A stretch of DNA of 64,000 nt from Oryzias latipes. Taxonomy: Eukaryota > Chordata > Actinopteri > Beloniformes > Adrianichthyidae. Positions 42,268 to 53,408 of this stretch are shown piece after piece (the stretch's first letter is position 1; each line of letters opens with the position of its first letter). Both the position numbers and the translations under genes were made by a program. The stretch is taken from the NCBI RefSeq assembly GCF_002234675.1, contig NC_019876.2, positions 24,547,229 through 24,611,228 on the forward strand, read 5' to 3'. Under the pieces are notes generated by a model, which was not told where the DNA came from, did no database searches, and worked only from the letters and a program-made list of their open reading frames with translations.

Positions 42268-44690
42268 AAAAAGAAAACCTTACATAACATTTTTGATGAA
42301 ATGTAAAGCTCTATATGTTTTATTTAAAAACTGATATAAATCCAAGGGTACATATCTGTACAGCATATCTTTCTTGCTGCAATGATTTAATGCCACTTGT
42401 TTTATATAAAGTAATATGTATCCAAAGACATTGTAAACAAAACTTTCTAAGTGGCAAATGAAATTAAATAATATTTGCTTCAAGAACTTTGCATTTTATC
42501 CCTCACCTGTCTGGTGATACTGCTCATATTTCCTCTGCTGGGCTCAGATAAAGTCCTTCAATGGATTTTCAAGGTGATTTTGACCAGTTGGTTCTTGTGG
42601 GGAGAAAAGTTAACACATTTCATATTATTATATGAGTATTTGGACATTTTGACTTGAGCCAAGATGCTATAAAAAGGCGTTCACTTGATATTACTAGAGT
42701 TCACTACTAGAATAATTATTGGACATAAAAAAGTGTCAATATATATATTAAGTTCCACAGCACCTGCAGCCCACTTTTAAGCATCAGACACCCATTGCTG
42801 GACAGTGTTTTCTTGTACCGATAGTTCTGTTGTCAGCTGATCAAGGTCTGCTGATGCCTCAGAAATCCTTTGTACTGTCAAAAACATTGTTGAGTAATGT
42901 TTGAATGAAAAAAGTAAAAACCTATCTGGTTTTTACCTTGATGCATCTTTTAGCTAGTGTCTGGTCAAGCTTTTCCACCTTCCGCTTGTTCCAGCCAATG
43001 GCCTGTATGATAAAGATATCTGTGGGTACTTCAAGCATCCCATTGTCATTGTTATTCCTGCTCCCTCCCAACTGCAACAAAGGTGATTTGCTTCTGTTAG
43101 CATGGAGCAGCATGATGGTTGAGCAATGCAGAGATACCCACCATCACCAAAATGGATGTATCCTTCAGGTGGGAATGTTTGATTGGCATAAATTGGTCTG
43201 TAACGCAGAACCCGTGAATCATGGACTGATCTTGGATGCCCTACAAAAATATCTAAAAATGTGGCATTAGAATCACATACAGCCTGCATCTGAATGGAAT
43301 AAAAAGATTCCTGTTAAAATAAACTGCATTTTCTTTTGGGGCCTTAATTCTTATGTTGCAGCCATCAATGCTCCCCATGGCCTTTTGGAAGGCAGCAGAC
43401 CCAGAGAGCTGCTCTAAACCAGTGGCGACTAATGGCAGTTCATTCACAGTGGGGAGCCGGATGACCCTGTACATCAGCTGGAGGATGCGGTCTGCCGTCC
43501 TGTGGACAAAGTCCCTCACAGTGGACCGTGGCGTGTCAAAGGCTCTGGCTACCACACAGTGAGATGTGCCACACGCCAACCAGAAAAGGAACACCAGGAC
43601 CTTAGTGTCCTGTACCCCCCCAGAGTGAGAGGAACCCGAAGCTGCTCCACCAGATGCCCGATGGTCCTGCGGGTCAACCGAAAGTCCGGTCTTGTGTCGG
43701 ACTGACCATCAGCATAGAGGGCCAGGACAGAAACCTTAATGTTGGCCAAGCAGTAGAGAGGTGGAAGACCCTGTGAAATGTAACATTAATTATTCTATTT
43801 ATGAAATTAAGTCTCATTTTTGGAATGTTTCTATTTATTTTGATGTCTGACATTTTATTTTATAAAGTATTAAGGCTGGAAAATCTCATTTGGCTAGATT
43901 TTTGGATTTTCCCATTGTTTTTTTAAATATGAAACACTTTGTGTTGAAGGCTACTATGGTTTTACTATGAAGAGAAAACACAAGACTTTCTCTGAACCCA
44001 ATAGAGTGTTCAACCTTTCTGGAACAGAAGAGGTTAAAGCATTTTTCAACTGGAGCTCAATCTTTGGTTTGACATGAAGACATTTCCAGGAACAGCAGCT
44101 GCCTCCTCATATCTGAAACTTAAGGGAAAAAAGTGTCAGGTTGGTACAATCATAATACAAACTAATGCAAGCAACTGAGTTAAAAAATAATACATTTACA
44201 TGAAATACATTTAATATTTCTATATTCATCAATCCCTAAACAATTCTTCATCAACATAAATTAATCTTTAAAACTTTAGAATCCTCTTTTTTGGAAGACT
44301 ATTTACTTTGATGTTTCATGTCAAAGAATTTTCAAGGACACTGCAGGGAGTTGAACCCCGTCTAGCTGAAGCCAGAGTACCATCTACCAGTGCCTTTTGC
44401 TTTTTTGACTGAACATGGAAGCTAAGAAAAACCTGGAGTCCAACCAGCATATATACCCTCTCCATTTCTATGGGCTTGGGACCATCACAGAAAGTACACA
44501 GCTTAGTGACTCTCTGAGGCTGGATTATATATGTTTTTTTATTTTAACTTTTTTTAATTTTAATTTTATTATTACAAACTAACACATAACTAGTTATTGT
44601 ACATTATATATATTTGCATAAATACATGGAAATAAAATATAATACAGTTTTAATTAATGACTGGAAGTAAACATGTACATTTTTGTTAAA
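42268..44690 (-). mobile_element. Harbinger-like repeat copy 3 (uninterrupted)
   Basis: The most complete of the three similar copies. It includes the distal 160 bp (42268-42430) also seen in copy 1 and the whole internal region. It lies on the 3' side of the 807-aa coiled-coil gene, same strand. The minus-strand transposase remnants are broken in the same ways as in copies 1 and 2. Confidence 0.8.
42950..43750 (-). pseudogene. HARBI1-like transposase remnant (copy 3)
   Basis: Segments in order on the minus strand: RPDFRLTRRTIGHLVEQLRV (near 43700), FLFWLACGTSHCVVARAFDT (near 43590), MGSIDGCNIRIKAPKE (Asp 1), MQAVCDSNATFLDIF and HDSRVLRYRPIYANQTFPPE (Asp 2). The frame changes and the missing third acidic residue are the same as in copy 1. 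Confidence 0.8.
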
Positions 44691-44789
44691 AGCTTCAATT
44701 TAACCACAAAAAATAAATGTTCTTAAAATCTTTTTCAATGTTTTCCAGGATATTACCAGTGTCTTGTGTCATTACATTTAGGAATCGTG

Positions 44790-45180
44790 ATTTTCACTTT
44801 TTTTTGTGTGTGGGGGGAAACTAGAGCACCCAGAGAAAACCCCACGCATGCATGGAACGAACACGCCAATTTAACCATGCAGCCCGTTTTTTTAATTAAA
44901 AAACAAAAACAAAAAAACAAAAAATTGAAATCAATAACTGCACACACTCCCACTAGCATCTGAACCCTGACCAATCATGATTTACATCTTTTCCATTTTT
45001 GGTTGTGGGGGGAAACTAGAGCACCCAGAGAAAACCCCACGCATGCATGGAACGAACACGCCAATTTAACCATGCAGCCCGTTTTTTTAATTAAAATAAA
45101 TCCATAAAAGTTGAACTCAATCACTACACACACTCCCACTAGCATCTGAACCCTGACCAATTTTGATTTACATATTTTAT
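44790..45180 (-). repeat. 3' flank block, tandemly duplicated
   Basis: Two copies (44810-44990 and 45005-45170) of the GGGGGAAACTAGAGCACCCAG block with CACGCATGCATGGAACGAAC. The same block adjoins the 358-aa gene. Confidence 0.75.
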
Positions 45181-45470
45181 ATTTTTGGGCACGCAAACCC
45201 CTCCACCGCAATAAGGTGGCAATTCAAGGAGGGGGGATTTTTGTAACTTTTAAGATACATAATACTTTTGCTATTTTTGTAATTTCTTTTTATTTATTTT
45301 TTATTCTAATTATTAGGGAACTAAAATAAAACTGTACAGTGATTAAAATAAACTTTTTTTTTATAACCAAACAAAATAAAAACTCAGACAAAAAGTAAAA
45401 CAAAACTGAAGTAGTTAAAGAAAACCTAGCTAAGACGTAAAAGGGGAGTCGTGGAAAGTTACCTTTAAAA

Positions 45471-45866
45471 CATTCATTCATTTTTTTCATTTTCTTAACC
45501 GTTTTATCCCTTTTGGGGTCACAGGGCTGCCGGAGCCTATCCTGGCCACTTGTGACTTGTCACTTCTGAACAAGTCGCCAGTTTGTTGCAGGGTAGAATG
45601 TCCTCACTCACACACCCATTCACTCCCGCATTCACACCTGTGGTCAATTTAGAGTTGCCAATTAACCTATGAAGCATGTTTTTGGATGGTGGGAGGAAGC
45701 TGGAGACCCCGGAGAGAACCCACACATGCACGGGGAGAACATGCAAACTCCACACAGAAAGGTCCCCCACTGATGTTCTGTTTTTCACGTCCCCCAGCCG
45801 GGACTTGAACCGGGGGCCTTCTTGCTGTGAGGCAAGAGCGCTAACCACTGCGCCACCGTGCAGCCC
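45471..45866 (-). mobile_element. tRNA-derived SINE-like repeat
   Basis: On the minus strand it starts GCTGCACGGTGGCGCAGTGG, then TTAGCGCTCTTGCC and a B-box GGTTCAAGTCCC. The body includes the fish repeat signature GTTTGCATGTTCTCCCCGTG. It ends ACCCCAAAAGGGATAAAACG with an (AATG)n tail. Lies between Harbinger copy 3 and the 807-aa gene. Confidence 0.8.
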
Positions 45867-46101
45867 TTTATTCTATTTTTTAAAACAATAAATTAAAAAA
45901 TAGACTCGAAGATACACATTTACAAGATACACATTTAGAATAGAAAAAGAGGAAAAAGCCTCACTAGTTTTTACCCACACGATAACAATTCAATGTTTAA
46001 CTCTTTAACACTGGAGCTTTTCCTATTGTTTGGCCGTTCTTGGACAGTCATAACTCCATCTAAGGTGTTAAAGGGTTAAAGCCTGAATGTGTGTGGGTGT
46101 T

Positions 46102-46119
46102 GGGGGGGGGGGGGGGGGG
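46102..46119 (+). repeat. Poly(G) run
   Basis: 18 consecutive G residues between two SINE-like repeats. Confidence 0.9.
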
Positions 46120-46133
46120 CTTGGCCTGTGTGA

Positions 46134-46346
46134 GGTAAATGGCGTTTACTTATAAAGTGCTTTTCCACCTTCTTTGAAGGCCCAAAGCCTTCACACACAT
46201 ATTTACACACTGGCGCCGACCTTCCACCAGAGGGATGGTGGGGTTCAGTGTCCTGCCCAAGGACACAAGGGCGTGCAAGGCAGGAATTGAACCTGCAACA
46301 ATTCGATCAGGGGTCGACCGCCCTACCACTGCACCGCGGTCGTCTC
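46134..46346 (-). mobile_element. tRNA-derived SINE-like repeat abutting the 807-aa gene stop
   Basis: Minus strand reads GACCGCGGTGCAGTGGTAGG, then GTTGCAGGTTCAATTCCTGC (B-box), then GTCCTTGGGCAGGACACTGA. Its head touches the stop region of the 807-aa coiled-coil ORF. Confidence 0.75.
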
Positions 46347-48768
46347 AGGGTTGTGGTGGGGTGGGGGTAGAGGGCTCTCTCTCCAGAGCTGTGGTGGGGG
46401 GTCCACTTAGTCTTTTTTTTCTAGATCTTCTAAACAGGTTCAGGAACCTCCGACCAACATTTTTCTTTGTCGTCTTCTCTTTCAGCTCATCCACCTGCTG
46501 CTGTAGTTGATGAACTTGGAGCTGGAAATCCTCTTGAGTTTTTCTGATGATGGTCTTTTTCTTCTTGACAACTTTCTTTAGGTGAGCGATTTGTTGTGAA
46601 AGAGTGGACTTTTCTTCTTCCAGCTGTTGTCTTTCTTCTTCCAGCTGCTGCTGGCCTTCCAGTTCTTTCTGGACCAAAGCAGCTCTTAATTTGGTGGACT
46701 CCTCTACCTCCAGGTCAAAGCTGTGTCTGGCTTGATTTGTTTTGACCCTCTCTTGTTTAAGCTCTTCTTCCACTTGGTGTAATTTCATGCTGAGGTCCAA
46801 ATTCTTCTTGTCAGAGGCCTTTTTTACCGTCTCAAGCTGTTTGTCTTTTTGCTCCAGCTTCTCCCTCAAGATGACCTTAGAATTGCTTATGACCGCATCT
46901 TTTTCTTTGATGGTTTCTTTTAATTTTCCCATGGCCTTCTTGTTATTGGAGAGCAATTCTGAAATGTTCTTTTCACTTTGGTAACAGGCTGCCTTCTGCT
47001 CCTCACATTTTCTTTCTAATTCAGCTATTTTTTCCAGCATGGAGTCCTTTTCCCTATTCCATGCTTCTCTGTCTTCATCCATCTGATCTTGTTCTGTCTC
47101 CAACATCATAGCATAGTGATATTGAAGATCCCCTTTCTCCTTTTCCAAATTTGTGGTAAGCTCCAAACGTTCCTGCTGTTGCTTCCTTTCTAGACCCTCA
47201 ATCTGATTTTGGAGCTGGACGATCTTTTTCTTGGAGACCCTTACAGAATTGCTTAAGATCACATCTTTTTCTCTGATGGTTTCTCTTAACTGTTCCATGC
47301 CCTTCTCATTATTGGAGCGCAATTCCAAAAAGTTCTTTTCAGTTGCGGCCTTATCCTCCTCATGAGCTTTTCTTAGTTCAGCCATTTCTTGCTTGATGGA
47401 GGTGTTTTCTTCTCTTTCTTTAGCCAGCTGAGTTAGTGCTTCTGTTAATGTCAGCTCATGGTAATTTAGAAGACACTCTTTCTCCATTTCCCATTTGCTG
47501 GTGAGGTCCAAATGTTCCTGCTCATGCTGCACTTTTAGGTCGTGCATCTGACGGAGTAGTTGGACCATCTTTTTCTTGGAGACTCTTTTAGACTCAGTGA
47601 CCTGGGTCTCCTTGTCCTCCTGAGCTGACTTTAGCTGAGCCATTTCTTTGAAGACGGAGGACTTTTCTTCCTGCCATTGCTGTCTTTCTTGGCTCATCTC
47701 TTCTACCAACTCATCGGCTTTCCGAGCGGCTTCCCGCAGCATATAATCTTTCTTCCGTTGCTCCATTTTTAGGTCGTCGATCTGACCTAGTAGTTTTACG
47801 ATCCTTGTCCTGGAGACCTTTTCAAATTTGCTCATGATGGTCTCTTTTTCTGTGATGGTTTCTCTTAACTGTTCCATGCTCTTCGCATTATTGGAGAGCG
47901 CCTCCAGAAAGTTCTTTTCAGTTGCGGCCTTATCCTGCTCATGAACTTTTCTTAGTTCAGCCATTTGTTGCTTGAGGGAGGTGTTTTCTTCTCTTTCTTT
48001 AGCCAGATGGTTTTTGGCTTCTGTTAATGCCAGCTGATGGTCATTTAGAAGACGCTCTTTTGCTAAAAGTTCTGTCTTGTGGCTCATCTGTTCTTCAAAG
48101 TGATCAGCTTTGAGAGCAGCATCCGCCAGCTTCTGATCTTTCTGCTGGAGAAGCTCCTTCAGACGCTCTACTTCACTTTTCAGAGCAGTGTTCTCTACTT
48201 GAAGTGCTTCTGCGTTCTCCACTGAGGTCGACTCAGAGGTTGAAGTCGGCTCATCCAAAGCAGTTGAATTTTGTTTTCCCTTTCCCAAGGGTTTGATTTC
48301 CTCAGGCTGAGCTGATTTAGGGACAGACACCGGCTTCACAGGAAAAAATGCAGCTGGGCGAAAGGAGACGGGTGGAGCAAAACTTAAGGGTTTTAACCCT
48401 AAGGTTTGGTTTTGTGGGCAGGTTTTAGGCTTGAGGTTTCCCCAATCCTGCTGTCTTTTTGGTTCAGGGGTTTCTGGCGTCTCAGGAAATTCTTCATCCT
48501 CATTTTCAGAAAGGGGAGAGTAAACATAGTGAGGAGTTCCTGGAGTCTCGGGAAATTCCTCCTCCTCCTCCTCATCATCATCCAAAGGGGGAGGGTAATC
48601 ATTGTCTTCGTCAGTGTCATCCCAGTCCATGAAAGTGTTTAGATTTTTAGGACGGGTAGAATCAAACCCAAAATAAAAAGTGGACTCGTTCTCCACAACA
48701 GAATCAAAATAGCTGAGTTGCAAATTCTTGGTGCTTTTTCGGACAGGACGGCGTCTTGATGGTTCCAT
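46345..48768 (-). CDS. Intronless large coiled-coil protein (807 aa), unnamed
   Basis: Not recognised by name. It starts MEPSRRRPVRKSTKN at the ATG 48768. Residues about 50-100 are very acidic with PETP repeats. From about 183 to 765 it is almost continuous heptad coiled coil. Two long segments, each starting LAKEREENTS (near residues 255 and 447, about 192 apart), are similar, and a weaker third follows, so the rod grew by internal duplication. A KETQV motif near residue 388 resembles an LC8 anchor. The C-terminus has basic aromatic GRRFLNLFRRSRKKR and then a proline-rich tail, recalling the end of the 358-aa gene. The stop falls at the edge of a SINE-like repeat, so the last residues may be repeat-derived. 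No intron or frameshift was seen. Confidence 0.7.
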   Translation of the reverse strand: MEPSRRRPVRKSTKNLQLSYFDSVVENESTFYFGFDSTRPKNLNTFMDWDDTDEDNDYPPPLDDDEEEEEEFPETPGTPHYVYSPLSENEDEEFPETPETPEPKRQQDWGNLKPKTCPQNQTLGLKPLSFAPPVSFRPAAFFPVKPVSVPKSAQPEEIKPLGKGKQNSTALDEPTSTSESTSVENAEALQVENTALKSEVERLKELLQQKDQKLADAALKADHFEEQMSHKTELLAKERLLNDHQLALTEAKNHLAKEREENTSLKQQMAELRKVHEQDKAATEKNFLEALSNNAKSMEQLRETITEKETIMSKFEKVSRTRIVKLLGQIDDLKMEQRKKDYMLREAARKADELVEEMSQERQQWQEEKSSVFKEMAQLKSAQEDKETQVTESKRVSKKKMVQLLRQMHDLKVQHEQEHLDLTSKWEMEKECLLNYHELTLTEALTQLAKEREENTSIKQEMAELRKAHEEDKAATEKNFLELRSNNEKGMEQLRETIREKDVILSNSVRVSKKKIVQLQNQIEGLERKQQQERLELTTNLEKEKGDLQYHYAMMLETEQDQMDEDREAWNREKDSMLEKIAELERKCEEQKAACYQSEKNISELLSNNKKAMGKLKETIKEKDAVISNSKVILREKLEQKDKQLETVKKASDKKNLDLSMKLHQVEEELKQERVKTNQARHSFDLEVEESTKLRAALVQKELEGQQQLEEERQQLEEEKSTLSQQIAHLKKVVKKKKTIIRKTQEDFQLQVHQLQQQVDELKEKTTKKNVGRRFLNLFRRSRKKRLSGPPTTALEREPSTPTPPQP

Positions 48769-48924
48769 GGTACGATTTATTGAGGTTTCTAATCAGTTTG
48801 ACAAGAAAAGTTCTTTGTAACTGATGGCACTTCTTCAACTTAATACTTGGTTCTTTGCAATAGACGAACCTTGTGTGGATGAGAATCTGAAGATTTTGGT
48901 TCTATAAAGGAACTTTTAACAATA

Positions 48925-49045
48925 CATCATGACAGCTGATGTTACATCATATGACATCATTTGACATCAAATGTTTTCATTTGAAGTGATATGACATCAT
49001 ATGTTCTAATGTAATGTATGAGTTATGTCATTGGTGGTGTGATGC
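48925..49045. promoter_or_regulatory. Cluster of TGACATCA-type octamers upstream of the 807-aa gene
   Basis: ATGACATCAT words recur 160-280 bp upstream of the ATG at 48768, in a pattern like that upstream of the 358-aa gene. Shared by the two paralogue-like genes; the role is inferred only. Confidence 0.45.
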
Positions 49046-49049
49046 GTAG

Positions 49050-51500
49050 TGATGCAATCAGCTTTGATATGGGGGGGGGGGTGTATTACTTAAAATTTTT
49101 ACCTAAAATCTATTTTTATGTTAAAGAAGCACACAAAACACACCTTTGGAAAACACACACAATCAAACAACCTAAAAAGGATTTGAATCCCGATATTGAC
49201 AGCCGGGTGAAGTTTCAGGAGAGAAAGGGAGGTTAACTCCAAATTCTTGTTATTTTCACAAATGTTTCAAGTTCAATTTAGTTGAATTTTTCATTGATTT
49301 GCACATTTACATTTTAGGCAGTGGGTTTCATTTTTGTCTGTAGCCCCCTCTTGAGTTTACTATCAGGATTGCTTCAGTGTCAGATGTAAAATATTTAGTC
49401 TGCATCAAATTGAACAAACCGACTTTTTAAAAAAATAGTGAAATGTATTTCCTTTGAGTTCCATTGGCCTCTGTGAATGAATGAATGTGTAATAATAAGT
49501 GAAAAGGATACCATGTTGGTTGAGGCCTTTTTTCTAACTCAGTAAAAAAAAGAAAAACAAAGCTCCTTTTTTTGCTTTTACGTTACTGGTCCGGCCCACT
49601 TGAGATCAGACGGGTTGAATGTGGCCTCCGAACCAAAACCAGTTTGACACCCCTTATTGAGGCCCTGTCTATAACCCTTGAAAATGCCAAAAATAACAAA
49701 ATAGGACTTTCATAACTGCTAATGGAGGGGTGTTAATGTTAATGTTCCAATTCCTTCTTTAAGAATGACTTTTAATCACATTTTCGTTCATAAACAAGAT
49801 TTTTAACCTAAAATAATGCAAAAATTCTCTCATAATGAAAGTTCATTTTTTTTAATTATCTGTTTTTCCTCCTTATTTTACTTGATTTAAATTCTGCTCC
49901 AATAGTCTTTTTTTCCATTGGTGCTTGCACGCCTGTGGCGTTGATGCTGCATGTTATCCTTTGTTCAGTTGGAAAAAATAAACCAACTTTGGCCTATAGC
50001 CAACACATTACTGGCTGTATCATCCAAAGGCCGCTAACAAAGGACCAACACTAACGGGTGAAGGCAGTCCGGTCGACTCGGAAACACACGGACTTTGGCC
50101 AGCTCCACCTTCGCCTAAAGTGCAAGTCCTGTTTCTGTTTTAGAAAATGTCCCAGTCTTCGTCAAAAAAAGCCTTTTTAATACCATTTAATTTACAAAAA
50201 ACAGACTACTTGTCGTTTAGTGAGACTTGGCACAGAGTCCTGCTCTGTATTTACTGAGGCGTGTCCCCCAGGATACTCTCAGGAGGTAAAGGCCACCGTC
50301 ATGGAGGAGCCTGTTGTTTACCACACCAACCTCCAACTGTCCCCTTCCTCTTTGCCTAAGCTCATTAGAAAGTCTCTCATTTCAATGTTTGTCATCATGT
50401 CCGACAACAATGTGACTCAGTGGCGGTTCTACACTAACTTACTCCCTGGGCGAGTAAGGCAAGGCAAGGCAAGGCAAGGCAAGGCAAGTTTATTTGTATA
50501 GCACAATTCGTACACAAAGTAATTCAAGGTGCTTCACAAAACAGAAAAATGCATTAAAATCACAATACATCATAGAAATAATCAACATAAAATTTACTTT
50601 AAAAGAAAAGGAAAAAAAAGAAAGGAAGGAAATAAAGGTGCAGATAGGACCTTTCAGTCATATACACGGCTAAACAGAAATGTTTTAAGTCTAGATTTGA
50701 ACATGAACACAGAAGAGGCCTGTCTTACGCCTTGCTCTTTCATCCTTCTTTAGAGCATTTTTTTTAGAGCTGGACTCCTGCTTCATTTTTAGCAATAATT
50801 TCTTAATGTGTGACGTCCTGTGTGTGTCTTTGTGAAACATATCAGAGGGATTAGATCTAAAAAATAAAACTTATTGTAATTAATATGTTTAGGTCTTATA
50901 AAACATTAAAGACTAAATCATAGAACTCATCAGTGGGATTACTACAAAAATATTTGGCATTTCCCTAAATTTGTGCAACACCAACAGTAGAAATCCTCCA
51001 AAAAACCTCAATCCATGAAAAATGGTCTGCCCCCACCACCCCTCCCCCTTCCCTTCCCCTTCCCTCTCACACACGCGGCTCCGTCTCTATGACGGGAGGC
51101 GCAGCTGCGGCCCAGAGTTGATTGTCAGATAGAAAAAGACTCCCAATCACCTGTTAGTGTGATTCAGCCAGCCACCGGCGAGTTGCGCTCCCCTCTCGAG
51201 TTTTTTTTTACTTATGTTCCAAAGACTACCGCAAAGAGGTGTGGCCGCAAGCGTCTTGCAGCAGAGGGCGGTGGTCACGTGCGCATCGGGTCTGCTGTGT
51301 CGGAGCAAAGAATTGTGGGAAATAATCCCCATTGCCTGCTTTTGTCGAAATTGGGTTGAGCACGGATGTTTGTTCTGCCTAAATCCTTTTCATGTGCCTG
51401 TTTTACGTTGTTTCACTCTAAATTATTCTTTTTTTTTTTTGCACCATAAGTGTGAAGAGGAAACAGGAGGAAGACATTATTAAGAGTCTGATGTGTCAAA
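49050..51500. other. Intergenic stretch with simple repeats
   Basis: Contains a poly(G) run near 49072-49080, a fragment GGTCCGGCCCACTTGAGATC (near 49589) of a common fish repeat, the AAGGC array at 50456-50488, and the 50927-50998 block shared with 13335-13400. No coding region recognised. Confidence 0.5.
50456..50488 (+). repeat. (AAGGC)n microsatellite heading a dispersed repeat
   Basis: About 6.5 copies of AAGGC followed by AAGTTTATTTGTATAGCACA, a 3' sequence common in fish interspersed repeats. Confidence 0.85.
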
Positions 51501-51507
51501 ATAAAAG

Positions 51508-52925
51508 TACTGTAAATTCCGGACTACAAAGCGCACCCAATTATGAGCCGCACCCACCCATTTTCACGTGTTTCACTACTTTTAAACATACACAAGCCGC
51601 GTCGGAATAAGAGCCGCATGTCACGTCCCGATTCACAGAATAGGTAAAGTTCATTACCATTCTGTGGGAGGAGTCGACATTGCCTCATGCTCGTGCATTT
51701 GAGTACGCCCACATCTGCCAAACCGCATGGACCTCTATTCTGTTCACAAGTTCCTCAGTTATGGTTTATTTATTTATTTTTTTAGTTTTTTTTACTTATT
51801 GACAATCTAGGTATCATACATAAAATTACAAACAGTAACCATATAATCAACATTACATCCCTCAGTTATGATGAGGAAATTTACATCCACGATCCCCCAT
51901 TTCCCATGAGTCTTAGGGGCTAAAGACGGGGCCAACGCCCGGCTCGCCACGCTGTTGTACGTGTTTAAGAATGAGCAAGTAGCAGCAGTGCGTGGAGGGG
52001 TGAAAAGGAACAGCTCTCCTTCCGCTTTTGTCGCAGCAGCATTATGGTACTAACAGGGCTGGTTAAAAAAACAAACCACAGCAGTAAAATAAAGCCGCAC
52101 GCGTCAGAAGTTTCCTTCCACAACAAACACTCTTGGTCCGCGGACGCCTCTGCGCTCCGCGCTCGCCCCGCGCGATCCCCTTCCTATCTTCTCCGACACA
52201 TCTGGCCAGGGCGGCTCCAGGGAGGAGCAAATCGTGTCTGTGCAGAGCAATCGGACTTAATACTGTACGTTTTGTGGATGAGGGGCGGATGCGTTGTTAC
52301 GTGTGGGAGCCATCAGACTGCCATCGGCCCCGCAGCTCTATGTGAGCGAGCAGCAGCCAGGAGAACATGTCTCCAGCTCACACGGAGGCTGTGAGCTTTT
52401 CAAAGCAAAATTCCGGTCAGTCCTTAGGAACCGTTAAAACGACCACGTGGATTTGTGTTTCCAGTCGTGTCCCGACAAAATAAAAGCTGATGTTATTCCC
52501 ACATGCGCTGTTCTCTCCGTCACGCAGCTGACCGGCTTTTCCAATCCCGTTGGTGATGGTGGATTTTTTCACGCTGATTTTAACTTGAAAGCTGCATCAT
52601 ATTGTAGCGGCGATCACGTGCACGTTGGGTCTAATGGCACCAAAGGATTCTGGGATGCGGCCGGGCATGCGTGTTTCTTTTTGTTGAACCATGACTGAAA
52701 TGTCTAAGACCTGAAGTGACGTCCATGCTGTTTGGCTGCTTAGTTTGTTGAAAAACAAATGACTGTTGCTTAGTGTTGGATAAAGAATAAAAACCATTCA
52801 CTGAGTCCGAAAGTACGTACATGGCGGCCGCCAATTAAATCCATAAATTAGCCGCGTCACTGAATAAGCCGCAGGGCTGTGAGCGCAGGAAAAAAGTAGC
52901 GGCTTATAGTCCGGGAATTACGGTA
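51508..52925. mobile_element. TIR DNA transposon, non-autonomous, TA-flanked
   Basis: The ends are inverted: (TA)CTGTAAATTCCGGACTACA and the reverse complement (TA)CCGTAATTCCCGGACTATA. TA on each side (51508-51509, 52924-52925) may be the target duplication, as in Tc1/mariner-like elements. GCCGC words recur near both ends (51548, 51595, 52095, 52847). No transposase seen in 1,418 bp. The superfamily is not proven. Confidence 0.7.
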
Positions 52926-53408
52926 TTAAGTGTCGGCTGCTGAAGTAATTTCAAATTAAAACTTCAAGCTACCTCTTTGAATATTGTATGTAGCACATTA
53001 CTCATCGGACACAGCCAATGCCGCCCCCTATGAAGTGCCGCCCTGGGCGACCGCCCACATCGCCCATATCAAAAACCGCCACTGACGTGACTTAATTATC
53101 CCCAACCTATAAACTAAGCCTTTATCAGTAAAATACACTAATCTGCTGACAGCACTGTGTCCACCACCCAACCAGAGAACCAGAACCTGAGAGCTCAGAA
53201 CTAGTAACACAAAAAAGATTTTAAATATTTCACCTCATAGACAAGAGAAGGACAAGCAGCTGTAGATTCTGTGAAAAAAAAACTGGACTTTTAAGAACAT
53301 CCACTTACAGACAAATAGATCCATGAACGTCTTTGTTTACCTCGTCTGAGCTGGAATCTGGATCAAAAAGTCAATATTGCTCACCATTTTTGTTGCACCG
53401 GTAATGTG

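Noticed and set aside
45780-45860. A genuine tRNA gene
   Set aside because: The A and B boxes are present but the sequence runs into a SINE body without a cloverleaf or a Pol III terminator at the right place. The same applies at 31250-31340 and 46240-46346.
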